A DNA stretch of 64,000 bases from Escallonia rubra (GCA_033065855.1 JAVXUO010001766.1:186001-250000); one strand, 5' to 3'. Counted from the stretch's first letter, positions 22,706 through 33,644 are shown. Program-made: numbers and translations. Notes: generated by a model from the letters alone, not told the origin.

Positions 22706-22889
22706 GATATTTTGAAAAGGGCAAAAAAGGAAAAACACAAAAAAATCTTCTCTAATTAGGAAAGTGAACAATTTTTGTGGAATAACCGAGAAAGGAAATA
22801 TGAGCGATTTATGTGGGATAGAGTAGCTCGCCTTTTCATAATACAAAATTGCCAGCCAAAATTGTTAGCTAGGGTCGCAGAACCCTATT
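21669..22889. mobile_element. Non-autonomous element with 33-bp perfect inverted repeats
   Basis: aatagggttctgcgaccc... at 21669-21701 recurs exactly as reverse complement at 22857-22889, and weaker similarity extends a few bases outward (cccaa). No transposase is present. Internal (CA)n at 22226-22250 and (GA)n at 22675-22704. A clear target duplication was not found, although acaaaatg occurs just outside each end. The superfamily is uncertain. Confidence 0.75.
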
Positions 22890-24544
22890 ATTGGGCAAAT
22901 ATAATACAAAATGTTTCACATTATGGTTAAAGGGTGTCCACTTTGTGAAAACTGCGTCTTTGACTGTAATTTCATCCTAAACACGCCGAGTAGTCATTAT
23001 CACTATTGATTATTATCTCACTCTAACATCACAAAGCAATCCATAACAAGACCTAACGCAATACACTTTCCATAACTACGAAACGGTTAGTGTCAAAATA
23101 TTTGATTGTTGCTGCAATATTTGTCGAGGCATATAATTATTTTTTTTAATGTTTAAATCAGTACCACCGGTAAATCTTTGATTGTTGCTGCAATAATTTT
23201 CGAGGCAAACCCAAGTGCATAGCTTGGTGCACTAATTGAAATCAGTATATTAGTGTCAATATATGCCTTCTGTAGAGAACCACTTCAGCTGCAGCATTAA
23301 CATGATGCCTAGCTGCAAAATTCCACATAGGCTTGATACTTCACAAAATACTGGAAGTTAGAGCAATGAGTCGCATTAAACCAACACTATGTTGGGACAA
23401 TGAGTCGCATTAGTGCGCTTTTTTCTTAAGACAATATTTGCGTCCTTTTGATATCCTTAGGATATCAACAAATCTGCCTCTCAGGATATAACATGCAAAC
23501 TCTAATGATTGCAGCAGAAGTAATCACCAAAGAGAAATTTGAGAGGGAGAAGTCTTCTGAAAACATGTAATTTGACTTATGTCCTCTATATGAAGAACTA
23601 AAATAAATTCTCTCTGAGTTTCCTGCTGCATTATACTACTGTTCTAACTGTTCCCTCGGAACAATAGTATAATGCCAGCTTTTGAATTGAAACAGAACAT
23701 CAATTATACAAACGTGTTTATTGGCCGCATCATCAAGCAGGTGGAAGCCTAAAGAAAAACAAACGTAATCTTAATCTTTTCTTGGTAGACATCAGCTTAT
23801 TTGACAAGGAAACAAGAGCAACCTTGCTTCAACCACAGACCATCAAGCCACTCAGGGTCAAAAACATGACAAAAGATAGTATATTAGGCTCTCAAAGCAG
23901 TCAAGGCAAAGCAGCGCAGCCTCCAAATGAAAACACAATCATGAAAATAACAGGAATTTCAAAATTGGTTGCATTCTGATTTATAGAAAGGGAAGCAGTG
24001 GCCTGCATTCTGTAATTTAAAGTAAGCACTTTCTGAATTACAAAAAGGAAAGCAGTACCTCCATACTTCCATGAAATAAAACAATTGCAATCATGTCCTT
24101 CCAAAGACATTATATTAGAGCCTTCTTCCCCTTCTTCTTCACCAAGTCTGGGCACGTTCAACTTCTGTAGGGTATTTGCTAGAGAAAGACACTTTCTTTT
24201 GCTCTCTCTCTAGGTGAATGTGCGACCCTCATTTCTTTTCCCTTCTGAGTGAGACAATGGCTAATTAAGCTACAAGAACACATGCAGAATCCAAGACATG
24301 TGGGTTTAGCTTTATATATCAGTAGCGAACTGAGTAAATGAAAAGAAATAAGGAAAAATGCATTTGTTGCTTTAAATCATCATTATAAAAAAGCTAAGTG
24401 AAATTTCAGGATCAATTGTAGGATCTAATTTTTATCAGTTGGTGAAGAAATTACAATAGAATTGCTGTTTAATCCAACACTAAACTGAGGAGAGGGAATG
24501 CAGAAAGAGCGCCTATAAAAGGGAAGCTGAACACAATACTAAGC
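22890..24544. other. Intergenic leading into U2 flank
   Basis: No gene. 23655-24540 is the dispersed U2 upstream flank ('atgccagcttttgaa', 'attggccgcatcatcaa', 'cttccccttcttcttcacc') related to 4380-4900, 29985-30180, 31238-31850 and 60420-61280. Confidence 0.6.
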
Positions 24545-24736
24545 ATACCTTTCACGGCCTTTTGGCTAAGATCAGGTGTAATATCTGTTCTTATCAGTTT
24601 AGTAACTGATATGTGGACCAATGGCTCACATAATATGAAATTAATTTTTAAGGGGAAGGTTCTTGGTAGCTTGCCACCCGTTCCTTGTGCCTTGCCTTGG
24701 CATTGCACTATTGCCTTGGCTTGGTGCACCCCACCC
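24545..24736 (+). pseudogene. U2 snRNA, decayed copy B
   Basis: Full length but changed at important places: ttcacggcc for ttctcggcc, gtgtaatatctg for the branch-pairing gtgtagtatctg, tttagtaac for tttaatatc, aatatgaaattaatttttaagg at the Sm region, and many 3'-half changes. The TATA tataaaag at about 24517 is kept but the USE has become atccaacacta. Probably inactive. Confidence 0.85.
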
Positions 24737-24927
24737 AAATCTAGTTTGAACAAAATTTATGCCTCATCAGCCAGCTGAGAAAAATAAATAAATGGCATCA
24801 AAACTACTAATATCTTGGACTGGACAGTTGACACACAATGAAGGAAATCTCCAACAAGAACAAAATCAGAATGGGTGAATATCATTGACCTCCCCTGACC
24901 CTTGAGAAAATGCAACCGCCAAGTGTT

Positions 24928-25003
24928 GAGGGCGAGGTTCTTTGTAGCTTGCTACCCGTGCCATGCATGTTGCCTAGGTGTTGCACTAGTGCCTTGGCCT
25001 GGC
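24928..25003 (+). pseudogene. U2 3'-end fragment between U2-B and U5-1
   Basis: 'ggttctttgtagcttgctaccc' through 'gccttggcctggca' matches the U2 3' half. The equivalent fragment at 61805 sits in the same place between U2-F and U5-3. Confidence 0.8.
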
Positions 25004-25404
25004 ATAAAAAATCTATCAAAAAAATTTTGATTCATCAAAAGGAAAGCAGTGGCTTGCCTCATGATTTGATTTTTATGTCCTCTCTCTAAAGAAATAAAAC
25101 AAATTGCTTCGTTGTTGCCTGCTGGATTTCACTAGTAACTAACGTGCCCATGCCGGAAACTCAGAAGCAACTTGATAGCCATAGCCAGCGTTCCTTATTT
25201 CGATAGCCATCACAATCAATGTGGAGAAGGACCTCCAATTCCACATCCAATTAGACAAATTAATTTTGTTTCCTTAGTTGGGAGAATGTCTAAAAGGTTC
25301 CCTGTTAAAGATATAAAACGAGTAGGCAGTAGCTGCTTCAAATATCAATGTTCAGAGACCAAGATAGTCCCAACATGAGCATGTCAAGCATAACAAAAGA
25401 GATA

Positions 25405-25458
25405 TTGCCACATTGGCTAAAACACGCAACAGAAGCATCCAGGAGTTCCATATTTTGC
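25405..25458 (+). promoter_or_regulatory. U5-1 promoter: weakened USE and TATA-like box
   Basis: ttgccacattg at 25405-25415 departs from RTCCCACATCG at three positions. tattttgc at 25451-25458 is 32 nt before the U5 start. Confidence 0.6.
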
Positions 25459-25482
25459 CTCTCCCACTCTATCAGAGCACAC

Positions 25483-25605
25483 AGCCATGTGGTGAACACA
25501 AAGCAAACTATTCTTTCGCCTTCTACTAAAGAATACCGTGTGCTCGCCATGTACAATGGCATATGCCTGTTTGCGGAGGGGTTCTTTCCATACGGAATGA
25601 GCTCC
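25483..25605 (+). pseudogene. U5 snRNA, altered copy 1
   Basis: U5 holds the exons together through its loop I. Here loop I reads gccttctac instead of gccttttac, gcgaacta is gcaaacta, and the Sm region is ctgtttgcgg instead of ctatttttgg. The 3' hairpin (ggggttctttcc/ggaatgagctcc) is preserved. With a changed invariant loop, lost Sm site and weak USE it is probably non-functional. Confidence 0.85.
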
Positions 25606-25669
25606 TAAAAATGTATAAGAATATGCATAAGAAAGTTTCAGGAGTGGCTTTGAGGTTTGGGAGTGGTAG

Positions 25670-26997
25670 TGTTTTTTAGGGTTAATAGCGAAAATATACC
25701 CTCATATATGGCACGTTTGCAAATTATATCTCAGACCTTTCAAAATAGCTTTTTTATCCACCAAACTATGGCACGATTCTGGTGCCCACACCCTGTTAGT
25801 TTTTTCGTTAACTGCGAGGGTATTTTGGTCAGGTCAATTTTTGCCAGGGTATAAAAATACAACATTAACAAAATGTTAAGGTATAATTTTGCAAACCCTA
25901 GTTTAGAAATTTTGGTAATTTACACAAAGATTTATTATGAATTTAAAATTTTGAAAAAATTTTCGAAAATTCAGATATGAAAATTTGAAAATTTACACGT
26001 GAGGACTATATAGCCCCGCAATCTTTGAAATTTTGAACTTTCGGAATTTGAAAATTCAAATTTTCATTTTTTCAAATTCATATTTGAAATTTTGAAGTTG
26101 AAAATATTATACATTAAGGTATAATATTATATGAAAATTTTAATTTGAAAATGCCTTACCAAAATGTTAATATTTTCAAAATATGAAATTGGGCGTGTTC
26201 ATATTTTCAAATTTTCAGAATGTTCAAATTAGAATATGTAATTTCATATTAGAATATGAACTTTAGTAATGCCTTTCATATTAGAATATGAACTTTCATA
26301 TTAGAATATGAAATTTTCATATTGCCTTTTAAATATTCTAATATGAAATTTTCATATTTGAAAATTAGAATTTAAAAGGCAAAATTCTAACGACAACTTT
26401 CATATTTTCAAATATGTTAATATGAAATTTCATATTTTCCGTTAACAAAATGTTAATATGAAAATTTCAAAATGTCTGAATTTTCAAATATGAATTTCAT
26501 ATTTTTCGTTAACAAAATGTTAAGGTATAATATTTTCTAAAAATTAAGAAAATATTATACCTTAACAAAATTTCATATTTTCCATTAACAAAAGTTGAAT
26601 GTTAAGGTATAATATTTTCACATTTTTTGTTAACAAAATGTTAATATTTTCAAATTCAATCTTTTGTAATTTTCAAATTCTGATTTGGAAATATTATACG
26701 TTAAGGTATAATATGAATTTTCTGAATTTTCATATTTGGTAATTTACACAAGAGGACTATACAGCCACGCAATCTTTCCCTCTAAAATATGCCCAGGCGA
26801 TTTTACCAATATGCCTTCAATATGTTGGGGGATAACTTTGCAAACCCTAATTTTTTCCAAAAAGTTGGACGGAAGGTAAACGTTTGCAACGTTAGCCATA
26901 GTTTGGTGGATAAAAAAGCTATTTTGAAAGGTCTGAGATATAATTTACAAACGTGCCATATGTGAGGGTATATTTTCGCTATTAACCCTGTTTTTTA
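25670..26997. mobile_element. Non-autonomous MULE-like element with 9-bp target duplication
   Basis: The element spans 25679-26988 with inverted ends of about 95 bp (gggttaatagcgaaaatata ... reverse at the right). Perfect 9-bp flanks tgtttttta are at 25670-25678 and 26989-26997. The interior is very AT-rich and made of short variants of 'ttcatattagaatatgaa' and 'gttaacaaaatgttaa', many self-complementary. No transposase. It interrupts the 3' flank of U5-1. Confidence 0.93.
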
Positions 26998-28939
26998 TAA
27001 GAATGGTTTTGTTCAAAATGGCACAATTAAGACGATGCACCCATCATATCAATAATGATACCTTTCAAGTTGCACAAATAGCATGTTTTGAGTATTAGTA
27101 CCATTAAAGTTGCACTTATAGCTTGTTTGCAAGTTTTAAGAGGAGAGAAAAGAAAAGAAGGGAAGGGAAGATGCAAGTTCAACAGAAAAGAAAAGAAAGT
27201 ATTATTCTGTTGTCTTGTTAGTGAGTCCAGCAGAAAAGAAAAGACACCAGATTGAAGGAGAAACAAATTAGTCATCAAGGACATCATAAAACGTTCATAA
27301 CATATTGATGTACTAAGTCTTACGTCACTAGTTAATGCCACAATAAAAGAAAACACAAACGAGCTACGAGTTGACTACAAATATTCTATCATCCAAATCT
27401 AGTTAATGTCACACAAAAAACAAAACAATCAGCCATGAGCCAACTCTTAACATCCAAAACAATTATCCGTTTGTTAGTGAAATGGTAAGTTTTTGTAAGA
27501 AACCAAAAGTCATTAGAAATTTGGTCTTCATTATCTCAAGAGTGATATGGACATTATAAAATTTTACTTATGAGAGCTCATTTCTCTCCGTTTGTTCCCA
27601 ATTTTGAGAGGAAAGAATGGGGGAAAGAAGCCCAAACTTTCCTCCTTTTCTCTCCTAAAAGGAACCTCACAAACAGGTTATTAGTGTGGGTAGGAGCACG
27701 AGTGGGTTTGAGGTTCGGTAAGCGGTAGCGTCACTTTGAATCTTAGTTGCACATAGTGTAAGACTGGAGAGAAATGAGAGGATTAATTTCCAAATGTGAC
27801 AGAACTTGACACTTCGAATGTTAGTTGCATGCAGTGAGGGTAGGGTGGGTGTGAGGTTCCGAAGCGGTGGCACCACTACAACTAAGACTTTACCTAGAAA
27901 CAAGCTGCCTGCACAAGACGGACTGAAAACTTGAAATAAGAAAAGCAGCATACCTAGAAACAAGACCTCGAAGCTCACATGGCCTGAGCTTGCATAAAAA
28001 GGGAAGCTGAAAATGGAACAGCGACCCCCAGCCATTGTTTATTCTTAATAAAAATTAATCACTATGGCTCACCGCACTTTACATTTTCAAGTAACTCACT
28101 CGACGATACAGGCAACGGGTCTCTCTGTCGTCGTACAAAAATCAAGAGACTCGTAATCTCAGGGGTGGTTACTAATATATTTGTTGGGATTAAAGCAGCA
28201 GTAACAATCCAATACCAAGCTAGTGTCAAGCGTGAAGTAAAGTAATCAACACTAGCACACTATTTACAGAAGCTCGAATCAAGATCACAAACTGATCTCT
28301 GCAAATTCAGTAGTAATCAAGTACTAAAGTATGATAAACCGAAGACTGAACACAGATGATTTGGCGTGGTAAAACCCCGAGTTAAACTTCCACTATTTCA
28401 GGTTCAATTTTCTCTAAAGTGTTATGCCAAACTTGAGCTATTAGACAGTTAAGAGAGAACTACATAAGGTTACCCCTTCGGGTTGAAAACCCAAATCCCT
28501 CACCACCAACGAGCTTCCAATCCAGAGGAGAAGATGCAAAAATTGCGAGGACACAACTTGGCCAGAAGTTGCTTCATTCTAGAGGAGAAAGGCACAACAA
28601 AAACCTTACAAAACACCCTTGGTCTTGAGTAAAAAATCAGCTCTCTATTCCTCACAAACCTGCTGCTTTTTTGTTTCCTTTAGTTTTCGCCGTTTTTCCA
28701 AGTCCCACAAACTCTCTGGAGACCAAGACAAAGATATGTTTCTTTGTCTTCCTTGTGCTGCCACGTGGCAATTTTAATGCAAAAGATAAAGGCTGAGTAT
28801 GGATGGGTATTCACTCATGGTGCCAAGACCATGGTAATGTCAACAATTGTCACAATCAAGATCCATCTCCTCTCCTTTGCATTATAATGGCATGTAATTT
28901 CCTGATTTTTAAACCATACAATGTATATTTCCTACGTTT
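26998..28939. other. Intergenic; U5 3' flank and unclassified repeats
   Basis: No supported gene. 27680-27860 ('gtgggtttgaggttc', 'ggtagcgtcactttgaatcttag') relates to sequence after U5 near 63780-63870. 28265-28330 ('aatcaagatcacaaactgat') resembles 61570-61630. A palindromic G-box gccacgtggc is near 28750. Confidence 0.45.
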
Positions 28940-29176
28940 GCCAAGATGCAAAGCTGAGAGAAAAGGAAGTACCTCAGGAGGTACTGCCTGACTCAAGATA
29001 TGGTGACACTTCTGCCAAGTTCCATGCTGATTAGAGTGTCCACACCTGCTGACGCTGGTTTCTTCGGTAGGGCTGCAAGTATGAGCCCTTCGACCGGGTG
29101 ATGAATTTGTTCTTGAGTCTCTAGGAGTTTGTAAACTTACTACCACCCGTGAGACACACCTGGGGAACGCATCCAA
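28940..29176 (+). repeat. Unidentified conserved hairpin motif, copy 2
   Basis: 'gccaagctgagagaaaagg' is followed by a stem agtacctc/gaggtact (8 bp with minimal loop) and a second possible stem gacact/agtgtc enclosing 'tctgccaagttccatgctg'. The same order recurs at 40232 with different loops, and more weakly at 41497 and 8634. It could be a structured RNA or a repeat. It sits about 600 nt upstream of U5-2. Confidence 0.5.
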
Positions 29177-29472
29177 CTACAAATTCATTTCCTGATTCAC
29201 ATAGAATGAATTTAAAGATACGAATTTAAACAACTCCTATAAGTATTTTTTACCTAAAGCCTACTAGCACTAATAGCTGCGAAATAACTGGATCATTTTC
29301 TTTTCTTAGAATATATAATAATTGGATCTAGGAAGCTTTTTCAGATCCCAAATACGTTCTACTTGATTGCTATGTTGATGACTATTATAGGTAAAAATTT
29401 CAAGTGTGCCATTCATTGTAAAGTATCTAACAAGTCATCAAATCGCACACCAAGAAAATTAAAAAAGGAATA

Positions 29473-29523
29473 GTCCCTCATTGGCTAGGAAAGCCAACAA
29501 AAGAACTAAGGAGTTCAATATGT
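29473..29523 (+). promoter_or_regulatory. U5-2 promoter: damaged USE and TATA-like box
   Basis: gtccctcattg at 29473-29483 keeps most of the USE but has t for a in the centre. aatatgt lies at 29517-29523, about 36 nt before the U5 start. Confidence 0.6.
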
Positions 29524-29552
29524 TGACTCTTCTACTCGTTCTAAACTCACGC

Positions 29553-29676
29553 AGCCATTTGGTGAGCACAAAGCGAACTATTCTTTCGCCTTTTACTAAA
29601 GAATACCGTGTGCTCGCCACATACAGTGGCATACGCCTATTTTTGGAGGTGTTCTTTCCCTATGGAAATGAGCCCC
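29553..29676 (+). ncRNA. U5: U5 spliceosomal snRNA, copy 2
   Basis: It has the canonical loop I (cgccttttactaaag), the flanking stem gcgaactattctt/aagaataccgtgtgctc and the Sm site ctatttttgg. The 3' hairpin has one extra A and ggtg instead of gggg. The 5' end reads agccatttggtgag where U5-3 and U5-4 have agccatgtgg. It keeps every core element, so it may work, but the USE is damaged. Confidence 0.85.
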
Positions 29677-30173
29677 TAAAATTTATATGGAAGTTTTTGT
29701 TCAACATAGCATAATTAATCAGCAGAAGGCCTGATCATGGGGCGGGATGATTAAGTTTTTGGCCAATCATGGTTTAACACTTATTAAATTCTTTTTTAAA
29801 AGTTTGAAAAATAGGATTGTTAAAGAAGACATTGGTCAAATCCAAATATATATAGTATAGATTTCCTAGTTTTAAGGCATCATCATGAAAAAGGCTATTT
29901 AGAGGCCGAAAAAGCTAAAATAAGAAAAAAAAAACCTAGAACTTAAGAACAGAAGATCACAAGTTCAGTGAACAGTAAGTAGTATTATGCCAGCTTTTGA
30001 CTTCTGTAATTTCAAAGTGAAAATGAACAATAATAAAAATGTGCTTATTTGCTGCATCATCAAACAGGTGGAAGCCTGTTTGATGATGCAACAAATAAAC
30101 ATGAAAAAAGATAGTACATTAAGCTCTCAAAAAAATCGAGACAAAACAGCATAGCCTCCATATGAAAACACAA
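29677..30173. other. U5 3' flank and U2-type flank
   Basis: No gene. The first approximately 80 nt match the U5-3 3' flank ('aaaatttatatggaagttt'). 29985-30173 is the dispersed U2 upstream flank. 'caggtggaagcctgtttgatgatgc' at about 30066 forms a small inverted repeat with the preceding 'gcatcatcaaacagg'. Confidence 0.5.
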
Positions 30174-31237
30174 TAAAGAAAAGGGAAAATTGCAAAAAAA
30201 CCTCTGTTGTTACAAAAATTGTAAAAAGACACCTGTGGTGTTAATTTTGTTGCAACTGTTAAAAAAATCGTCCAAGTTGACGGAGCGTGATATTCACTTT
30301 CTTAAATAATGCGTATGATATATTTTAATATATTAAAAAGACTAAATTACCCTCCCTTTTTTATTCTCTCCCACACAAGTCCCATTTTCTTCCCCAATCC
30401 AAGCAAACCCTAACCCTAGCCACCAACCAAAACCCTAGCCGCCATTAACCCAAGCCAATTGCACCGCCCACCTGCCTGATTCACAAACCACAAGCCTCGA
30501 GCTTCCAAAACCAAGACAATTAAAAAAAAACCTAGATCTACAATTAGAGTTTCGATCGAAGCGCCTGGCCGCCACCCTCACCACGCCCTATCCACGGCCC
30601 ATTTCTGCCACCACCAACTGCACCACCACCGACATGAACCCTTTCCCGCTGCCGCTAGATCCATTTCCCCCACTGCGAACCCCATCGAGTTCGATCCATT
30701 TCCCCACCGCGAACTCGATCTGCATCGCCACATCGATCCATTTCCCCCACCACGATTGAGGCCCTTCATCGCCACAAGCCCAAGCCCTAATTAGGGCCGG
30801 CGCAAGCAAACAAGTGAGCAACCGGAAGAGGACGGGATGGAAGGGGAAAGAGGAAAGCGGGGAGGGGGAAGAAGAGGGGGAAATAGAGGGAACGCCGATA
30901 ACCGGCGAGGACCGAGGTACAAGCAGAATCACATTGAAACCCTAGATCTGTGATTGAAACCCCAGATCGCAATTGAAACCCCTTGATCTGATGAATCGTA
31001 TCGAGGTGGCTTGTTCTTATGTTTCAAACCTTTAGCTCGAGAATTCTGGTGTACAAAGACAATCTTCAGGTTTAAATACAAGGGTATTTTCGACAATTTT
31101 TTGTTTCGTTATGGAAATCGTCTCTTGTAACACTTTTGCGACCACAAGTGTCTTTTTGTAATTTTTGTAACAACAGGGGTTTTTTTGCAACTACCCCAAA
31201 ACACATGGGTATTTTACGCAATTTTTCCTAAAGAAAA
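30174..31237. mobile_element. Non-autonomous MULE-like element with GC-rich interior
   Basis: The element spans 30183-31228 between perfect 9-bp copies of taaagaaaa (30174-30182 and 31229-31237). The left end starts gggaaaattgcaaaaaaacc; the right end in reverse starts ggaaaaattgc, then carries about 30 extra bases before the shared aaaaaaacccctg continues. The interior 30400-30990 is GC-rich, with direct repeats of 'ttcgatccatttcccc', and may hold captured host sequence. Open frames there (114 codons on minus at most) have no recognisable domain. Confidence 0.9.
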
Positions 31238-31779
31238 TAACAAGAACTTCAAAATTGGCTGCATTCTGATTTATAGAAGGGAAGTAGTGGCCTGCATTCT
31301 GTAATATGAAGAAGGCAGTTTCTGATTTATAAAAGGGGGGAGCAATCCTCACTTCCTTGAAATAAAACACTTGCAATCATGTCCTTCCAAAGACATTATA
31401 GTAGAGCTTCCTTCCCCTTCTTCTTCACCAAGTCCAGGATGTTCAACTTCCGTAGGGTATTTGGTAGAGAAGGACTCTTTCGCTCTATTCTTGGTCGAGC
31501 GAGACAGTGGCTAATTAAGCTACAAGAACATCTGCAGAATCCGAGACATGTGGGTTTAGCTATATATTTCAGCAGCGAACCGGAGTAGATGAAAAGAATT
31601 TGGACATAACTGCCTCTCTTTGTGAGATAAGATATAGGTACATACTCCAAAACCAAAGATCTCTTGCTTAAGAAATGAGGAAACATGCATTCATCAAAAC
31701 GCCAAGTGAAATTTCCGGATCAAGTGTAGATTCTATTTAATATCAGTTGGTGAAGAAATTACAACAGAATTGCAGATTA
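31238..31779. repeat. U2 upstream flank
   Basis: Direct continuation of the flank split by the preceding MULE, similar to 24000-24480 and 60680-61200. No gene. Confidence 0.65.
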
Positions 31780-31829
31780 ATCCCACATTGAGTGGAGAAG
31801 AGGGCATGCAGAGAGAGAGCGTATAAAAC
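31780..31829 (+). promoter_or_regulatory. U2-C promoter: USE and TATA box
   Basis: atcccacattg at 31780-31790 is one base from RTCCCACATCG, and tataaaac is at 31822-31829. The 31-nt gap and 32 nt to the U2 start fit a Pol II snRNA gene. Confidence 0.88.
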
Positions 31830-31853
31830 GGGAAGCTGAACGCAATACAAATC

Positions 31854-32046
31854 ATACCTTTCTCGGCCTTTTGGCTAAGATCAAGTGTAGTATCTGTTCT
31901 TATCAGTTTAATATCTGATATGTGGGCCAATGGCTCACACGATATTAAATTAATTTTTTGAGGGGAAGGTTCTTGGTAGCTTGCTACCGGTTCCTTGCGC
32001 GTCGCCTTGGTGTTGCACTATTGCCTTGGCCTGGCGCACCCCACCC
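31854..32046 (+). ncRNA. U2: U2 spliceosomal snRNA, copy C
   Basis: All landmarks are intact: atacctttctcgg, branch-pairing gtgtagtatctg, the Sm site ttaattttttgagg and the terminal gcgcaccccaccc. The only differences from copy A are ttcctt and ggtgttgcactatt in the 3' stem-loops. The best promoter of the window is shared between this gene and U2-E, and its downstream neighbour is U4. Likely functional. Confidence 0.95.
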
Positions 32047-32763
32047 AAATCTAGTGACAACAAAATTATTGATTTGTTTTATGCTTAGTAAAGCTCTAGC
32101 GTGAATTGTGTAATTATTGATTTGTTTTATGCTGGATACTCAGAATAGCTTTGAAAACATGAACTAGATTTTTCATGCTCAAATTTGGATGCTATGCAAC
32201 AAAGGCAGGAAGGGTTGAGATACAAATCATACTAAAAGCATTTTTTTACATGTCTAATGTGTGCAACATCTGTAACTATATTTAGCATACTCAAATGTTC
32301 TGACACTTATAGTTTCTGCTTGAAGTTGCTTACGGACAATAAGAGATTAGACTCTCCCTGCTTCTTTGACTCTCGCTGCTTCTTTGAATTAATAAAATGC
32401 AAGAAACTAGGATAGTGTATGCGGCATTTGACTCTCCCTGCTTCTTTGAATTAATAAAATGCAAGAAACTAGGATAGTGTATGCGGCATACTCAGATGTT
32501 CTGACATGGGTTCCTGAATGAAGTTACTTACATAGGGTAAAGATGTTGTTACTTATGGACACTAAGAGATTAGACTTGTGATTTTGATAGATTAGACTTA
32601 TGATTTTGTGTTGCGAGTCTTATTACTCTCTCTCTGCTTCTGTTGGCATGTTCAAGCTTTGAATTAATGTGCATTAAGTTAATAATAAAATGTAAGCAAA
32701 ACTAGGATAGTGTGTGAGGGTGGTTAAGTGATACGGAGTATAACACTTGGGAACTCCTAACAA
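32047..32763. other. Spacer between U2-C and U4
   Basis: No gene. A 62-nt unit (tttgactctcgctgcttc...) is tandemly duplicated at 32365-32426 and 32427-32488 with almost no change. A 20-nt direct repeat 'ttattgatttgttttatgct' lies near 32067 and 32113. Confidence 0.6.
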
Positions 32764-32813
32764 CTCCCACATTGGACATCCAAGAAATGAAGGAGTGAAA
32801 GATGACAATATTA
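32764..32813 (+). promoter_or_regulatory. U4 promoter: USE and TATA-like box
   Basis: ctcccacattg at 32764-32774 matches the USE except for its first and a late base, and aatatta at 32807-32813 is about 33 nt before the U4 start. Confidence 0.75.
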
Positions 32814-32839
32814 ACAAGGACAGGCTTCATTCTGAAAGC

Positions 32840-32975
32840 ATCTTTGCGCTTGGGGCAATGACGCAGCTAGTGAGGTTCTAACTGAGGCGTGTCAATTGCT
32901 GGTTGAAAACTATTTCCAAACCCCCTCATGCCTCGAGAATTTCTGGAAGGGCTCCCTCTAAACAAGGGTAAACTC
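32840..32975 (+). ncRNA. U4: U4 spliceosomal snRNA
   Basis: U4 chaperones U6 in the U4/U6.U5 tri-snRNP. The sequence begins atctttgcgcttggggcaatgac, the U4 stem II strand and 5' stem-loop. It continues with gaggttctaactgaggc, the single-stranded ttgctggttgaaaactatttcc of the U6-pairing and central domain, and then agaatttctggaaggg. The last is an Sm site with c replacing one t of the usual aatttttgg. The 3' end is estimated; plant U4 is about 150 nt. The altered Sm site could lower activity. It is the only U4 in the window. Confidence 0.88.
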
Positions 32976-33017
32976 TTACATATTAGTCACAAAGATATTC
33001 TCCATTACATAGGTAGG

Positions 33018-33644
33018 TGATACACGGTGACCCTTGATGGCACAAAGGAAACTGTGTGTGGCACTCGACTTGCCACTTGTAAGAAGAGTCTGCCAAACAA
33101 TCCCAACAATCTACAGCAAGCAGTGCGTGCATTGATATTGCATAAAACAGTGCACAAAGAAGTAAATTTCATCACAAGGGCAAAACGGTTCCAAATTACC
33201 GAAGGCTTTGTTTGCATTCACATGCAATCTAGCTAAACATGCAAGTTAAAACAAAGTAAGTGACTCATATAGTACCACTAAGAGAATTTTCCGAAGTGAC
33301 AGTAGTAGACATCAGTATGTGCGAGGAGTCATAGTGCCCCTTTTTAGAGAAATACAACTCGGAATGACTTGAAATTTTACATGGAAACTTAAATATATAC
33401 AACGGTGATCTCCACCAAAATTGAGCAAAAACGCACGTCTGGATATTCAGATCTTCACGGTTGGCTTTTGGCGTGCATGGGCACTACAGTTGGGCGCACG
33501 GGCGCTGTGCTTGACGGGCGCATGGGCGCGAGACTTGAAGAACTTACGAGGGTGCATGGGTGCGTGTTGGATTGGTGTGAGGGCGCTGTGCAGGATGGAT
33601 GCAGGGGCGTGGTACTGGGCGGGTGCAAGGGGTAGCCCGTGACA
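33018..33644 (-). repeat. Copy 1 downstream (3') LTR
   Basis: 627 bp. In reverse it starts tgtcacgggct and ends cgtgtatca. It is preceded by the polypurine tract (reverse agtgggggagaa, 33645-33656). It contains a GC-rich stretch near 33480-33630 made of 'gcgcatgggcg'-like units. Confidence 0.9.

Noticed and set aside
27667..28035. 122-codon minus-strand frame
   Set aside because: It lies in repeated U5 downstream flank, and no domain or frame conservation with 63780-63880 was found.
28460..28500. 'ccccttcgggt' reminiscent of the U6 5' end
   Set aside because: The remainder of U6 (the gatacagagaagattagc region) is absent here and was not found elsewhere in the window.
30588..30932. 114-codon minus-strand frame in the MULE interior
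   Set aside because: GC-rich low-complexity frame with overlapping alternatives in other frames; no domain or initiation context supports a gene.
33027..33236. Plus-strand frames inside the LTRs (also 38802, 39478, 53617)
   Set aside because: They recur simply because LTRs recur; no domain and inconsistent lengths.
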